Assembly (NCBI RefSeq): GCF_002968285.2 | Contig: NZ_CP134400.1 | Span: 2,728,001 to 2,792,000 of the forward strand | From: Mycobacterium sp. ITM-2016-00318 | GTDB lineage: Bacteria > Actinomycetota > Actinomycetes > Mycobacteriales > Mycobacteriaceae | Length of the DNA stretch: 64,000 nt | Direction of reading: 5' to 3' | In this document: positions 16,445 to 26,159 of the stretch, one piece after another | How the letters are laid out: each line of letters begins with the position of its first letter | Numbering within the stretch: the first letter of the stretch is position 1 | Notes under the pieces: generated by a model | What the model was told of the DNA's origin: nothing | The model's database searches: none | Seen by the model: the letters and a program-made list of their open reading frames with translations, nothing else | Program-made: the position numbers and the translations under genes

Positions 16445-19400
16445 CTACCGGGGTTTGGCCAGTGGAAAAGGCAGCGTCTCACGGATGCTGCGGCCGGTGA
16501 TCAACATGACCACCCGGTCCACACCCATGCCCAGTCCGCCGGTCGGCGGCATCGCATACTCCATGGCCTGCAGGAAATCCTCGTCGAGCTCCATCGCCTC
16601 CGGATCGCCGCCCGCCGCAAGCAGCGACTGCTCCTGCAGGCGCCTGCGCTGTTCGACCGGGTCGGTGAGTTCGCTGTAGGCGGTGCCCAGCTCGACTCCC
16701 CACGCCACGAGATCCCAGCGCTCGGCGACCCCGGGAATGCTGCGGTGCGGCCGGGTCAGCGGCGACACCGACGTCGGGAAGTCCTTGTAGAACGTCGGCT
16801 CCTCGGTTCGGTCCTCGACCAGGCGCTCATAGAGCTCGAGGACGACCGCGCCGGCGTCCCAGTGGTTGAGGTACGGGATGTCGGCGGCGTCGCACAGCCT
16901 GCGCAAGGTAATCAGGTCGGTTTCCGGCCCGATCTCCTCGCCGAGCGCCTCGGACACGGCGCCGTGCACCGTCTTGACCGTCCATTGACCGGAAATGTCA
17001 ATCTTTTCGAGCGTGCCGTCGTCGCCGGGCCTCAGAAAAACGTGTTCACCGTTGGCGGCGAGCGCGGCGTTCTGGATCAGTTCACGGCAGCCGTCGATCC
17101 ACACGTTGTAGTCGGCGTGTGCCTGATACGCCTCCAGCAGCGTGAATTCGGGATTGTGGCTGAAGTCAACGCCTTCGTTGCGGAACGCGCGGCCGAGTTC
17201 GAAGACTCTTTCGACGCCGCCGACGCACAACCGCTTGAGGTACAGCTCCGGTGCGATGCGCAGATAGAGATCGAGATCGTAGGCGTTGATGTGGGTGAGG
17301 AACGGGCGTGCGTTGGCGCCACCGTGAATCTGCTGCAGTATCGGGGTCTCGACCTCGAGAAACCCCTTTCCGACCAATGTTTCGCGGATGGCGTGCAGCA
17401 CGCCGCTGCGCGCTCGGATGAGTTCACGGGCTTCGCTGTTGATCGCCAGGTCGACGTAGCGGGCGCGTACCCGGGCTTCCTGGTCGGTCAGGCCCTTCCA
17501 CTTGTCGGGGAGTGGGCGCAGGCACTTGCCGATCAGCCGCCAGCTGCCAACGATCAACGACCGGATGCCCGACCGGCTGTTGCCCATCGCGCCGGTCACC
17601 TCGATAAGGTCGCCGAGGTCGATCGCACCGGTGAAGTCCGCGGTGGTCCCGCTATTCAGTTCCGAGTTGTCAAGCAGCAGTTGAACTTCACCTGACCAGT
17701 CGCGCAGCTGCGCGAACAGCACACCGCCGTAGTCGCGAATTCGGAGCACCCGGCCCGCCACGGTCAACCCGGTGCCGTCGGCGGTCTCGATCGCCTGGTC
17801 GACCGTGTGACTCGGTGCCTGTCCGACGGGATAGGCGTCCACGCCACTGGCTTGCAAATCCTTGAGCTTGGCCATCCGGACGCGCACCTGTTCGGGCAGC
17901 CGGGGCGCGTCGCCGTTCTCCGGCAGGTCGGCCCGCAGTCCGGCCAGGTCGGGCGCGCTGCCGTCGTGATGCAGCAGACCCGTGGCGACGAGGCGCTGCG
18001 GAGCGGCAATGTGCTGTCCGGTGTGTTGTTCGTTGCGGCGTGAAAACGGAAGAACCAGAAAGCCTTCTGCGATCACCGATGCGACGCCGACCCGCGGGAC
18101 CAGCCGGGCGTCCTCATAGCAGGCGTAGCGCGGCACCCATTCGGGCTTGTACTTCATGTTCGAGCGGTACAGCGTCTCCAGCTGCCACCAGCGGGAGAAG
18201 AAAACCAGCAGCCCCCGCCACAGCCGCGCGACCGGACCTGCGCCGAGCTGCGCGCCGTGCTCGAACGCCGACCGGAACATCGCGAAGTTGAGCGAGACCC
18301 GGCTGACGCCGATGCCCTCTGCCTGCTGCAGCAGCTCGGTGACCATGAATTCGATTGTGCCGTTTGGTGATTGCGGTGACCGTCGCATCAAGTCGAGCGA
18401 GACACCGTTGTTGCCCCACGGCACCAGCGACAGCATCGCGACAACGGTCTCGTGCTGCAGCGCCTCGATCAGCAGGCAGTCGCCGTCGGCCGGATCGCCG
18501 AGCCTGCCCAGCGCCATCGAGAAGCCGCGCTCGCTCTCGGTGTCGCGCCAGGCGTCGGCCCGTTTCACGACGGCGGCCATCTCGTCGGGGGAGATGTCGC
18601 GGTGTCGCCGCATTCGCACCGTGAGCCCGCCACGGCGCGCGCGAGTCACGGCCTGGCGGACCGCGCGCATGTCGGGGCCCGACAGCCGGAAACCGTCGGG
18701 GTGCAGGATCGCCTCGTCGCCGAGTTGCAGCGCGTTGAGTCCTGCTTCGCGAAACGATTGCGCCGCAGCCGAGCTGGCGCCCATCACGCCCGGCGCCCAG
18801 CCGTACTCCTGGCACAGTCGCAGCCACGCCTCGATCGCCTGCGGCCACGACTTCGGATCGCCGACCGGGTCGCCGCTGGCGAGGCATACTCCGACCTCGA
18901 CGCGGTAGGTGATCGCCGCTCGTCCGTTCGGCGCGAACACCGCAGCCTTGTCCCGTCTCGTCGCGAAGTAGCCGAGCGAGTCGTTCTTCCCGTACAGCTT
19001 GAGCAGCCCGCGGATCGCCGATTCGTCCTCGCCGGTGAGTGCATTCTCGGAGCGCTGCGACCGGAACAGCACGATCGCGGCGGCCATCAGCGCCAGAGCG
19101 CCGAACAAGCCGAGAACTGCGTTGACGAGCACGTGCGGGTGCTGGCCGTCGAAGGCGTTGGAGTCGACGCCTGCGAAGGCTGCGACGCGGTTGACGGCGT
19201 AGGCCAGCCGGTAGTCGCGCTCCAGCGAGCCGGGAAAGAGTTCGAGCAGACCCCAGCCCACCAAAATTCCGATCGCCAGCCCGGCGATCAGCGTGAGCGC
19301 CGCCTTGAACAGCGCACCGCGGCGCACCTTCGCCCAGAACTCCTTGCGGGCTAGGATCAGGAAGACGACCGCCGCGATATGGAAGGCGAGGCCGATCATC

Positions 19401-19750
19401 TCGCCGGTCTCCTGCATCCACGTCTCGCCCCTTGCGACGATGTCGTAGACGTTCCAGACGATCGACGCGGCCATGTAGAGGACGAGGATCAACCAGGCGA
19501 GGCGTTTGCGGGCCGCCAGCGCAGCGGCCAGCAGCGCCAGCACGAAGGCCCACGCGAAACTCGTGTCGGGGAAGTTGAAGATGTAGTCGTTGACGAACTC
19601 GCGAGGTTCCTTGATGAGCCATCGGATGCCCGGTGAGACGCTCGCCAGAAGTGACAGCGTGGCGATGACGCCGACCGTCCAGCCTGCGGCCGCCGGCACC
19701 CAGGAATAGTGGGATCTGGGTCGGACCAGCGGCGGGCTAGTGAGGGTCAT
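16445..19750 (-). CDS. lysX: lysyl-phosphatidylglycerol synthetase / lysyl-tRNA synthetase LysX
   Basis: LysX makes lysyl-tRNA and transfers the lysine to phosphatidylglycerol, which lowers surface charge and protects against cationic peptides. The 1101 residues show all parts in order: about six N-terminal membrane helices, a cytosolic GNAT-like transferase domain (DUF2156; [21 protein letters not shown]), an OB-fold anticodon-binding domain ([14 protein letters not shown]), and a class II synthetase core with motif 2 ([15 protein letters not shown]) and motif 3 ([12 protein letters not shown]). A TATCCT lies 8 bases before the ATG at 19750, so the message may be nearly leaderless. The same place next to infC is held by Rv1640c in M. 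tuberculosis. Confidence 0.97.
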   Translation of the reverse strand: MTLTSPPLVRPRSHYSWVPAAAGWTVGVIATLSLLASVSPGIRWLIKEPREFVNDYIFNFPDTSFAWAFVLALLAAALAARKRLAWLILVLYMAASIVWNVYDIVARGETWMQETGEMIGLAFHIAAVVFLILARKEFWAKVRRGALFKAALTLIAGLAIGILVGWGLLELFPGSLERDYRLAYAVNRVAAFAGVDSNAFDGQHPHVLVNAVLGLFGALALMAAAIVLFRSQRSENALTGEDESAIRGLLKLYGKNDSLGYFATRRDKAAVFAPNGRAAITYRVEVGVCLASGDPVGDPKSWPQAIEAWLRLCQEYGWAPGVMGASSAAAQSFREAGLNALQLGDEAILHPDGFRLSGPDMRAVRQAVTRARRGGLTVRMRRHRDISPDEMAAVVKRADAWRDTESERGFSMALGRLGDPADGDCLLIEALQHETVVAMLSLVPWGNNGVSLDLMRRSPQSPNGTIEFMVTELLQQAEGIGVSRVSLNFAMFRSAFEHGAQLGAGPVARLWRGLLVFFSRWWQLETLYRSNMKYKPEWVPRYACYEDARLVPRVGVASVIAEGFLVLPFSRRNEQHTGQHIAAPQRLVATGLLHHDGSAPDLAGLRADLPENGDAPRLPEQVRVRMAKLKDLQASGVDAYPVGQAPSHTVDQAIETADGTGLTVAGRVLRIRDYGGVLFAQLRDWSGEVQLLLDNSELNSGTTADFTGAIDLGDLIEVTGAMGNSRSGIRSLIVGSWRLIGKCLRPLPDKWKGLTDQEARVRARYVDLAINSEARELIRARSGVLHAIRETLVGKGFLEVETPILQQIHGGANARPFLTHINAYDLDLYLRIAPELYLKRLCVGGVERVFELGRAFRNEGVDFSHNPEFTLLEAYQAHADYNVWIDGCRELIQNAALAANGEHVFLRPGDDGTLEKIDISGQWTVKTVHGAVSEALGEEIGPETDLITLRRLCDAADIPYLNHWDAGAVVLELYERLVEDRTEEPTFYKDFPTSVSPLTRPHRSIPGVAERWDLVAWGVELGTAYSELTDPVEQRRRLQEQSLLAAGGDPEAMELDEDFLQAMEYAMPPTGGLGMGVDRVVMLITGRSIRETLPFPLAKPR

Positions 19751-19820
19751 AGGCCGCGAGGATATTCGCTCATCCGCAGAAATGGGTGTGACGCGACGCG
19801 GGAGGCATCAGAAGCAGGCG

Positions 19821-20156
19821 TTACCAGACCGGGCCGGTGTATTTCTCGCCGGGACCCTGGCCGGGGTCGTCGGGAGCGGCGCTGGACTCGCGGAATGCCA
19901 GTTGCAGGCTCTTCAATCCGTCGCGCACCGGGCCTGCATGCGGGCCGAGGTACTCCGCCGATGCCGAGACCAGGCCGGCCAGTGCGGTGATCAGCCTGCG
20001 CGCCTCGTCGAGGTCGCGCTTGGGGCTGTCATCGGGGTCCTCCGACGAGAGGCCGAGTTTCTCCGCCGCGGCGCTCATCAACATCACCGCCGCCCTTGTG
20101 ATCACCTCGACGGCGGGAATGTCGGCCAGCTCGCGAATGTCAGGAACCTCGGTCAT
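19821..20156 (-). CDS. DUF1844 domain protein
   Basis: A 111-residue protein with the DUF1844 pattern: an N-terminal MTEVPDIRELADIPAVEV segment, then MLMSAAAEKLGLS and a DEARRLITALAGL helix. The family is small, helical and found beside infC and lysX-type loci in actinobacteria; its function is not known. The ATG at 20156 is preferred; an extension to 20264 would run into the infC leader. The C-terminal 25 residues are Pro/Gly-rich and probably disordered. Confidence 0.8.
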   Translation of the reverse strand: MTEVPDIRELADIPAVEVITRAAVMLMSAAAEKLGLSSEDPDDSPKRDLDEARRLITALAGLVSASAEYLGPHAGPVRDGLKSLQLAFRESSAAPDDPGQGPGEKYTGPVW

Positions 20157-20256
20157 GCCTGCTAGACTGGCACGCGCGACCGTCCCGGCACATGTCAGGG
20201 ACAGCAAGTGGAGTCCCAACTCCCACCACTGACCATATCGGTGCAGTGGTCCGGTC

Positions 20257-20329
20257 ACAGGCACCTAGTGCCTGTCCTGGTCGGCTTTGGGCCCTGCTTC
20301 GAGCAGGGCTTCTGTCGTTTTGACGGCAG
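20257..20329 (+). promoter_or_regulatory. structured leader of infC-rpmI-rplT (three hairpins)
   Basis: Three inverted repeats follow each other in the 220-base gap before infC. ACAGGCAC-CTA-GTGCCTGT is at 20257-20275, GCCCTGCT-TCG-AGCAGGGC at 20291-20309, and CTGTCG-N6-CGGCAG (one G-U pair) at 20312-20329. The second stem is followed by TTCTGTCGTTTT and may act as an attenuator; the third could stabilise an alternative fold. A possible -10 (TAGACT, 20163-20168) lies upstream. Control of IF3 and L20 operons by leader structure is known in other bacteria; for this leader it is inference. Confidence 0.5.
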
Positions 20330-20376
20330 TGCTGAAGGAGCTGGGTTTCCTCGAAGAGGACAACATAGGAGGCCCC

Positions 20377-20991
20377 ATCAGCACTGAGACCCGTGTCAAC
20401 GAACGCATTCGAGTACCTGAAGTCCGCCTCATCGGACCGGGTGGCGAGCAGGTAGGAATCGTGCGTATCGAAGACGCTCTCCGCGTCGCCGTCGATGCCG
20501 ATCTCGATCTCGTAGAAGTAGCCCCAGACGCCAAACCGCCGGTTTGCAAGATCATGGACTACGGCAAGTACAAATACGAGGCGGCTCAGAAGGCACGCGA
20601 GTCTCGCAAGAACCAGCAGCAGACCGTCGTCAAGGAACAGAAGCTGCGTCCCAAGATCGACCCCCACGATTACGAGACCAAGAAGGGTCACGTCATCCGC
20701 TTCCTGGAAGCCGGGTCGAAGGTCAAGGTGACGATCATGTTCCGCGGACGCGAGCAGTCGAGACCCGAGCTCGGCTACCGACTCCTGCAGCGGCTGGGCG
20801 CCGACGTCGCCGATTACGGTTTCGTCGAGACGTCGGCCAAGCAGGACGGGCGCAATATGACGATGGTGCTGGCCCCGCATCGCGGCGCGAAGACTCGCGC
20901 CAAGGCGGCGCACGACGCCGATGCACCCGCCGCCCAGCGCGCCGGCGCTGCGCCGGCCGAGCCCCCAGCGACACCGACCGAAACAACATAG
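20377..20991 (+). CDS. infC: translation initiation factor IF-3
   Basis: IF-3 binds the 30S subunit and proofreads the start codon. The protein of 204 residues matches the family from (I/M)[18 protein letters not shown] through [11 protein letters not shown] and the C-terminal domain ([13 protein letters not shown]), ending in an Ala/Pro-rich tail. No ATG or GTG fits the conserved N terminus. The codon there is ATC at 20377, four bases after a perfect AGGAGG (20367-20372). E. coli infC uses ATT and is autoregulated through it, so an ATC start is plausible and probably regulatory. The frame is open upstream to a TTG at 20287, but those residues cover the leader hairpins. Confidence 0.93.
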   Translation: MSTETRVNERIRVPEVRLIGPGGEQVGIVRIEDALRVAVDADLDLVEVAPDAKPPVCKIMDYGKYKYEAAQKARESRKNQQQTVVKEQKLRPKIDPHDYETKKGHVIRFLEAGSKVKVTIMFRGREQSRPELGYRLLQRLGADVADYGFVETSAKQDGRNMTMVLAPHRGAKTRAKAAHDADAPAAQRAGAAPAEPPATPTETT

Positions 20992-21003
20992 AACTGAGGA
21001 CAC

Positions 21004-21198
21004 ATGCCCAAGGCGAAGACCCACAGCGGAGCGTCAAAGCGGTTCCGGCGCACCGGCACCGGAAAGATCGTCCGCGAGAAGGCCAACCGTAGGCACCTGC
21101 TCGAGTACAAGTCGAGCAAGCGCACCCGCCGCCTCGAGGGGCGCACCGAGGTGTCGGCCAACGACAAGAAGCGCGTCAACAAGCTGCTCAACGGCTAG
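21004..21198 (+). CDS. rpmI: 50S ribosomal protein L35
   Basis: A 64-residue basic protein with the family opening [14 protein letters not shown] and the terminal NKLLNG. It is a structural protein of the large subunit. It starts 12 bases after infC and belongs to the infC-rpmI-rplT unit. Length and sequence are typical. Confidence 0.98.
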   Translation: MPKAKTHSGASKRFRRTGTGKIVREKANRRHLLEYKSSKRTRRLEGRTEVSANDKKRVNKLLNG

Positions 21199-21247
21199 CT
21201 TTCGCGCCCCACTGACCTGTTAGACCTCAACGACAAGGAACACCCCC

Positions 21248-21637
21248 ATGGCACGCGTGAAGCGCGCAGTCAACGCCCAGAAGAAGCGGCGGACAGTACT
21301 CAAGGCCTCGAAGGGCTACCGCGGGCAGCGGTCCCGGCTGTATCGCAAAGCCAAAGAGCAGCAGCTGCATTCTCTGAACTATGCGTACCGTGACCGCCGT
21401 GCCCGTAAGGGCGAGTTCCGCAAGCTGTGGATCTCCCGGATCAACGCCGCGGCCCGCGCCAACGACATCACCTACAACCGGCTGATCCAGGGCCTGAAGG
21501 CCGCGGGCGTCGAGGTGGATCGCAAGATCCTCGCCGAGCTCGCCGTCAGCGATCCGACCGCGTTCACCGCGCTGGTGGACGTCGCCACGGGCGCGCTGCC
21601 CGAGGATGTGAACGCCCCGTCCGGCGAGGCTGCCTGA
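21248..21637 (+). CDS. rplT: 50S ribosomal protein L20
   Basis: A 129-residue protein with the conserved L20 opening [16 protein letters not shown], the [15 protein letters not shown] segment and [12 protein letters not shown]20 is needed for early assembly of the 50S subunit and, in some bacteria, represses its own operon. An AAGGA ribosome site precedes the ATG. Its stop is followed directly by the rRNA methyltransferase gene. Confidence 0.98.
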   Translation: MARVKRAVNAQKKRRTVLKASKGYRGQRSRLYRKAKEQQLHSLNYAYRDRRARKGEFRKLWISRINAAARANDITYNRLIQGLKAAGVEVDRKILAELAVSDPTAFTALVDVATGALPEDVNAPSGEAA

Positions 21638-21660
21638 CACTCACCGAGCGCTCCGACCGG

Positions 21661-22407
21661 GTGGCGGCAGCGATCAAGCTGCACCGCCACACCGGTCGTC
21701 GCCGCGCCGCACGCTTCCTCACCGAGGGGCCCAACCTCGTCGAGGCCGCGTTGCGGCGTGGGCTCGTCATCGAAATCTTCGTCACCGAGGCCGCGTTGAC
21801 CCGATTCGCGCCGATGCTCGGTGATGCGCCGGTGCACCTCGTCACCGACCGCGCCGCAAAAGCTCTCTCGGACACGGTGACTCCGGTGGGCCTGGTTGCG
21901 GTATGTGAAGTGCCCGCGACAAGCCTCTCCGATGTGCTTGGCGCTTCACCCGATCTGATCGCCGTTGCGGCCGACATCTCGGAGCCCGGCAATGCGGGCA
22001 CCGTGATTCGAATCGCCGACGCGATGGGCGCCGACGCCGTCGTACTCGCGGGCCACAGCGTCGACCCCTACAACGGAAAGTGCCTGCGCGCCTCGGCGGG
22101 CAGCATCTTCGCAATCCCTGTGGTGACCGAAACCGACGCCGGGGGAGCGGTTTCCGCGCTCTGTGACGCCGGACTGCGCGTTCTGGCGACCAGCCTCGAC
22201 GGCGACACGAGCCTGGACGACGCCGACCTGACAGGGCCGACGGCATGGTTGTTCGGCCCCGAAGCCCACGGCCTGCCCGCGGACTTGGCGGCGATGGCGG
22301 CCGCACGCGTCCGGATCCCGATGGCGGGCGGCGCCGAGAGCCTCAACGTGGCGGCGGCCGCGGCCATCTGCCTGTACCAGAGCGCGCGAGCACACCGCCT
22401 CAACTAA
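21661..22407 (+). CDS. tsnR: TrmH/SpoU family RNA 2'-O-methyltransferase
   Basis: A SPOUT-class RNA ribose methyltransferase of about 248 residues. Motifs are the N-terminal RFLTEGPNLVEAAL segment (substrate-binding domain), then ADISEPGNAGTVIRIAD (motif 1), LFGPEAHGLP (motif 2) and IPMAGGAESLNVAAAAAI (motif 3), which form the knotted SAM site. The GTG at 21661 is the first usual start. Homology-like sequence (LTLTERSDR) continues upstream to a CTG at 21634 that overlaps the rplT stop, so the true start may be there. In M. tuberculosis tsnR (Rv1644) follows rplT in the same order. Confidence 0.88.
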   Translation: MAAAIKLHRHTGRRRAARFLTEGPNLVEAALRRGLVIEIFVTEAALTRFAPMLGDAPVHLVTDRAAKALSDTVTPVGLVAVCEVPATSLSDVLGASPDLIAVAADISEPGNAGTVIRIADAMGADAVVLAGHSVDPYNGKCLRASAGSIFAIPVVTETDAGGAVSALCDAGLRVLATSLDGDTSLDDADLTGPTAWLFGPEAHGLPADLAAMAAARVRIPMAGGAESLNVAAAAAICLYQSARAHRLN

Positions 22408-22550
22408 TCGCTGAGTCGTCGAGTGTGCGGTTTCGCCCGCGACCCGCCGCGAACGCGTCCGCAGCCGCACAGTCGCCGTCGCCCAGCGACTCTTGAGCGA
22501 CAACGGAGCGACAGCCGCTCGATGTCAGACCGGCGTGTCATGGTCTGACG

Positions 22551-22877
22551 GTGAGCCAACTGCTGACGGTGAGCGGCACCGACCTTCGTTACCTGCTTAC
22601 CGCGTATCTGTTCGACCATGGACCCGCGACGGTCGAGGAACTGGTCGACGCGTTGGCTTATCACGGCTTCCGGCCGATCGGACGGCCTTCGAAGGCCGTT
22701 TCGGACGCACTGCGTTGGGAGACGGCGCGCGCACGCGCAATCCGGATCAGCCGCGGGAATTACCGCCCTGGAACGATGTCGCGGGCGACCCGACACCGGA
22801 TCATTGCGCGGGTGCGGACACTGCACGACGAAGTCGCTGCGCTGTCGCGCCGCCGTGATGCGGGCCTGACCGCTTAG
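22551..22877 (+). CDS. small protein with possible winged-helix fold, function unknown
   Basis: A 108-residue basic protein starting at GTG 22551. Segments such as LLTAYLFDHGPATVEELVDAL and RPSKAVSDALRWETARARAI look like the helices of a winged-helix DNA-binding fold, but no specific family is recognised. The stop overlaps by three bases the stop of the convergent acyl-CoA dehydrogenase. The 143-base gap upstream has only weak repeats. Confidence 0.55.
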   Translation: MSQLLTVSGTDLRYLLTAYLFDHGPATVEELVDALAYHGFRPIGRPSKAVSDALRWETARARAIRISRGNYRPGTMSRATRHRIIARVRTLHDEVAALSRRRDAGLTA

Positions 22878-24115
22878 TCGCTGAGCAGGCCCCGCGCCAC
22901 ATGCGTGATCTGTACTTCGTTGCTCCCCGCGTAAATCATCAGCGATTTGGCGTCGCGGGCCAGCTGCTCGACGCGGTACTCCGTCATGTAGCCGTTGCCG
23001 CCGAACAGCTGCACCGCGTCCATCGCGACATCGGTCGCCGCCTGCGAGCAGTACCACTTGATCGCCGATGCCTCAGGCAGTGAGATCTCCGCTCCGGTCT
23101 GTGCGGCTTCGATGACCCGGAAGAGCATGTTGCGGACGTTCATTCGGGCCACTTCCATATTGGCGAGCTTGAGTTGGATCAACTGGAACTGGCCGATCTC
23201 CTGGCCCCACAAGGTGCGGCTCTTGGCGTAGTCCACGCATAGCCGCAAACACTCTTCGATGACGCCGAGAGCCATTGCGGCGACGCCGATCCGCTCGGCG
23301 GAGAAGTTCGACCGCGCGCTGGCCCGGCCGTCGCCGGCGGAGTTGTCCTCGGTCTCGCCCAGCAGCCGGTCCCGGCCGAGACGGACGTTGTTGAAGAACA
23401 GCTCTCCGGTGCGTGAACTGTGAATACCCATCTTGCGGAAGGGCTTCGACTGGACGAAGCCCTCCATCCCGCGATCGAGTACGAACGTCAAGACCTTGCG
23501 GTCGCGCTTGTCAGCTCCGTCGCCCTCGTCGAGCTTGGCGTACACCACGACCACGTCGGCGTCGGGCCCGTTGGTGATGAATGTCTTCTGCCCGTTGAGG
23601 ATGTAATCCGCGCCGTCGCGGGTCACATACGACTTCATGCCGCCGAAGGCGTCCGAGCCGGAGTCGGGCTCGGTGATCGCCCATGCGCCGACCTTCTCGT
23701 AGGTGACCAGGCCCGGCAGCCACCGTTCCTGCTGCGCGAGCGTGCCGCGGCCCGCGATGGTCGGCACCGTCAGACCGAGGCTGACGCCCATGCCGGTCAC
23801 CACACCCATGCAGACCCGGCACAGTTCGCTGACGACGACGAAGCCCATGCCCGCCGAGCCGCCGTCGCCGCCGAACATTCCGCCCGACCCGCCGCCGCTG
23901 GATTTTTCGGTGCCCTCGCGCATCCGGGCCAGTCGCTTCTCCAACGATTCCTTCGCCAGCGCATCGATCCCGAAGGTGGCGAACAGCTTGCGGATGATGG
24001 GGTAGGGCTCCATCTCACCGCTTTCCAGCGCGTCGACATGGGGCCGAACCTCTTTGTCGATGAACTCGCGCACTGCGTCGCGCACGGCGATGTCTACGTC
24101 AGACCACTCCAGCAT
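22874..24115 (-). CDS. acyl-CoA dehydrogenase
   Basis: A 413-residue FAD enzyme that introduces a 2,3-double bond into an acyl-CoA. Visible are AITEPDSGSDAFG (FAD/substrate site), NGQKTFITNG, the central RTLWGQEIGQFQLIQ helix region, and GNGYMTEYRVEQLARDAK near the C terminus, where family members place their flavin contacts. A Gly/Ser-rich insertion after residue 70 (SSGGGSGGMFGGDGGS) is unusual. A TAGGCT lies 7 bases before the ATG, so the message may be leaderless. Substrate chain length cannot be told. Confidence 0.9.
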   Translation of the reverse strand: MLEWSDVDIAVRDAVREFIDKEVRPHVDALESGEMEPYPIIRKLFATFGIDALAKESLEKRLARMREGTEKSSGGGSGGMFGGDGGSAGMGFVVVSELCRVCMGVVTGMGVSLGLTVPTIAGRGTLAQQERWLPGLVTYEKVGAWAITEPDSGSDAFGGMKSYVTRDGADYILNGQKTFITNGPDADVVVVYAKLDEGDGADKRDRKVLTFVLDRGMEGFVQSKPFRKMGIHSSRTGELFFNNVRLGRDRLLGETEDNSAGDGRASARSNFSAERIGVAAMALGVIEECLRLCVDYAKSRTLWGQEIGQFQLIQLKLANMEVARMNVRNMLFRVIEAAQTGAEISLPEASAIKWYCSQAATDVAMDAVQLFGGNGYMTEYRVEQLARDAKSLMIYAGSNEVQITHVARGLLSD

Positions 24116-24153
24116 GCGACCGAGCCTATGCGGACGCGAGGAGCATACGAATT

Positions 24154-25185
24154 TCAGGCCGCCGTGCTACGGCCACGTGCGGGGCGTAGCCCTGCAAGCG
24201 AGAACGTGGTGTGCACCAGCGAGCCGGCGCGATCGAGCAGGCTCTTGCGGCGCGGGACGTAGTGCATCGGCAGGTCCCTTCGGTCGCGGGGCGGCGCCAT
24301 GAATGCGGGTGCCTCCACCAACGGCGCGTCGTCGGGTATCCGGCCAGACGCGCGCCGGTAGGCGGCCAGAGCACGTGGGTGCAGTCGGATCTCGTCGGGC
24401 ACGACGACGAACGCCATCTCGACCAGCTTCCCGAACAGCCGCAGAAGCACCTCGTCGCCCGGGGTCCACCGCATGCCTGCCTTCTCGCGCACCACCGGGT
24501 CGAACAAGCCCGCAGCGATCCAGCGCTGGCCGGCCACCATCGGCTTGAAGATCTGGTCCCACACCGGGGTCGGCATCAGCACGAACCACGGCTTGGGGAT
24601 CTTGATCGAGAAGATGTCGAGGGTGGCGCGGTTGATCTCCAGTTCGTCGCTGCACACCCGGTCCCAGTACTCGCAGAACTCCTCCCACGACTTGGGCACT
24701 GGTCGCATGCTCATGCCGTACTGGGCGTACCACTGCACGTGCTCATCGAAGAGTTGCCGCTTGTCGGCCTCGGTGAGGCCGCCGCAGAAGTACTCGGCGG
24801 TCTTGATGACCAGCATGAAGAAGGTGGCGTGCGCCCAATAGAACGTTTCGGGGTTGAGGGCGTGGTAGCGCCGCCCTTCGGAGTCGACGCCCTTGATGGT
24901 CGAATGGAAGCCCTTGACCTGTTGACCCGTCCTGGCCGCCCGTTCGCCGTCGTAGACAACGCCCATGATCGGGTACACCGAGCGCGCCACGCGCTGCAAC
25001 GGCTCGCGCAGCAGGATCGAGTGTTCCTCGACCGCTGCGCCGAGTTCTGGATACATGTTCTGCAGCGCCCCGATCCAGACGCCCATCATTCCGGTGCGAA
25101 GGTCCCCGAAGTATTTCCAGGTCAAGGAGTCCGGTCCGAGCGGGTCGGCCGGGTGGGAACGCCTCGTCGTCGAACTGGCCGTCAC
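24154..25185 (-). CDS. DUF2236 / MpaB-type oxygenase family protein
   Basis: About 343 residues of the DUF2236 family, related to the latex-clearing and mpaB-type heme oxygenases that many mycobacteria have in several copies. Typical parts are PLGPDSLTWKYFGDLRTG near the start, HSTIKGVDSEGRRYHALNPE, and FYWAHATFFMLV with the conserved His. The frame is open to 25269, but the GTG at 25185 is chosen because a TATCTT -10 stands six bases before it and a palindromic operator would otherwise be inside the gene. Reaction not known; the presence of a heme-type His is inference. Confidence 0.8.
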   Translation of the reverse strand: MTASSTTRRSHPADPLGPDSLTWKYFGDLRTGMMGVWIGALQNMYPELGAAVEEHSILLREPLQRVARSVYPIMGVVYDGERAARTGQQVKGFHSTIKGVDSEGRRYHALNPETFYWAHATFFMLVIKTAEYFCGGLTEADKRQLFDEHVQWYAQYGMSMRPVPKSWEEFCEYWDRVCSDELEINRATLDIFSIKIPKPWFVLMPTPVWDQIFKPMVAGQRWIAAGLFDPVVREKAGMRWTPGDEVLLRLFGKLVEMAFVVVPDEIRLHPRALAAYRRASGRIPDDAPLVEAPAFMAPPRDRRDLPMHYVPRRKSLLDRAGSLVHTTFSLAGLRPARGRSTAA

Positions 25186-25191
25186 AAATTC

Positions 25192-25220
25192 AAGATAAGC
25201 TTGACAACGCACGTTGTCCA
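25192..25220 (-). promoter_or_regulatory. promoter with embedded palindromic operator for the DUF2236 gene
   Basis: On the reverse strand TGGACA (25220-25215), a 17-base spacer and TATCTT (25197-25192) stand six bases before the GTG at 25185. The palindrome GACAACG-CA-CGTTGTC (25203-25218) fills the spacer and overlaps the -35, where a TetR-type repressor would block RNA polymerase. No regulator gene is adjacent. Confidence 0.55.
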
Positions 25221-25270
25221 CGATTTCGGGGCGCGTCGCGAGCGTGTTTGCCCGCCGAAAGTGCGGCATT

Positions 25271-25276
25271 TAACCT
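25271..25276 (+). promoter_or_regulatory. -10 of the cyclase gene (leaderless)
   Basis: TAACCT is followed by six bases and the ATG at 25283. TTGCCC at 25248-25253 is a plausible -35 with a 17-base spacer. No ribosome site is present. Confidence 0.5.
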
Positions 25277-25282
25277 TGCGCA

Positions 25283-26149
25283 ATGAATGTCGAATCGTTC
25301 GAAGAACGGTCCGGCACGTCATCGGGACCGCGGGGATGGCTGCGGAACACCAACCACAACCCTGGCATCGTCGGGTTCCTGCGGCGTGCACGTCGTTCCC
25401 TGCCAGGGGACCCCGATTTCGGCGATCCGTTGTCCGCCGCAGGTGTTGGCGGGCCGAGCGCCGCCGCCCGCGCCGCTGACCGGCTACTCGAACGCGACGT
25501 CGCATCGCGGGAGGTGAGCCTGGCCGGACTGCAGGTCTGGCAGGCACTGACAGAACGGGTTTCAGGCAAGCCCGCCAACCGTGAGGTGACGCTGGCCTTC
25601 ACCGATCTCGTCGGGTTCTCGGCCTGGGCGTTGAAGGCGGGCGACGATGCCACGCTGAAGCTGCTGCGCCGGGTCGCGCAGGTCGTGGAACCGCCTCTGC
25701 TGGAAGCCGGCGGGCACATCGTCAAGAGAATGGGCGACGGCACCATGGCGGTGTTCGCCGACCCCGCCACCGCCGTCCGCGCGGTTCGCAACAGCCTCGA
25801 TGCCGTGAGAGATGTTGAGGTGGAGGGCTACACGCCACGGATGCGCGCCGGAGTGCACACCGGCAGGCCGCAGCGCATCGGCTCGGACTGGCTCGGCGTC
25901 GACGTCAACATCGCCGCCCGGGTGATGGAACGCGCCGCACGCGGTGGCCTGATCGTGTCGCAGGCGACGATGGACCGCATTCCCGCCGAGGATTTCGAGG
26001 CGCTCGGCCTGTCCGCCAAGCGCATACGCAAGCAGGTCTTCTCACCCAGACAGGACGGCGTGCCTACGGATCTGGCCATGTACCGCGTCAAAACTCGCAG
26101 AGAGTTGCCAGGCGACGACGAGGAGAACGGCGACCTCACCAACGCATAG
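25283..26149 (+). CDS. class III adenylyl cyclase (Rv1647 type)
   Basis: A 288-residue cytosolic cyclase making cAMP from ATP. The C-terminal domain begins with LAFTDLVGFS (first metal Asp, near residue 107), continues with KRMGDGTMAVFADP and ends with the canonical GVDVNIAARVMERA, so the catalytic set looks complete. The N-terminal 100 residues are helical and probably regulatory. M. tuberculosis Rv1647, a characterised adenylyl cyclase, sits at the same place upstream of pheS. It is divergent from the DUF2236 gene, with 97 bases between starts. Confidence 0.9.
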   Translation: MNVESFEERSGTSSGPRGWLRNTNHNPGIVGFLRRARRSLPGDPDFGDPLSAAGVGGPSAAARAADRLLERDVASREVSLAGLQVWQALTERVSGKPANREVTLAFTDLVGFSAWALKAGDDATLKLLRRVAQVVEPPLLEAGGHIVKRMGDGTMAVFADPATAVRAVRNSLDAVRDVEVEGYTPRMRAGVHTGRPQRIGSDWLGVDVNIAARVMERAARGGLIVSQATMDRIPAEDFEALGLSAKRIRKQVFSPRQDGVPTDLAMYRVKTRRELPGDDEENGDLTNA

Positions 26150-26159
26150 TGGTCGGGAG

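Noticed and set aside
22408..22550. Terminator after tsnR
   Set aside because: Only a 6-base stem with a 9-base loop (22471-22491) and a distant 7-base pair with a 34-base loop are found; too weak to list.
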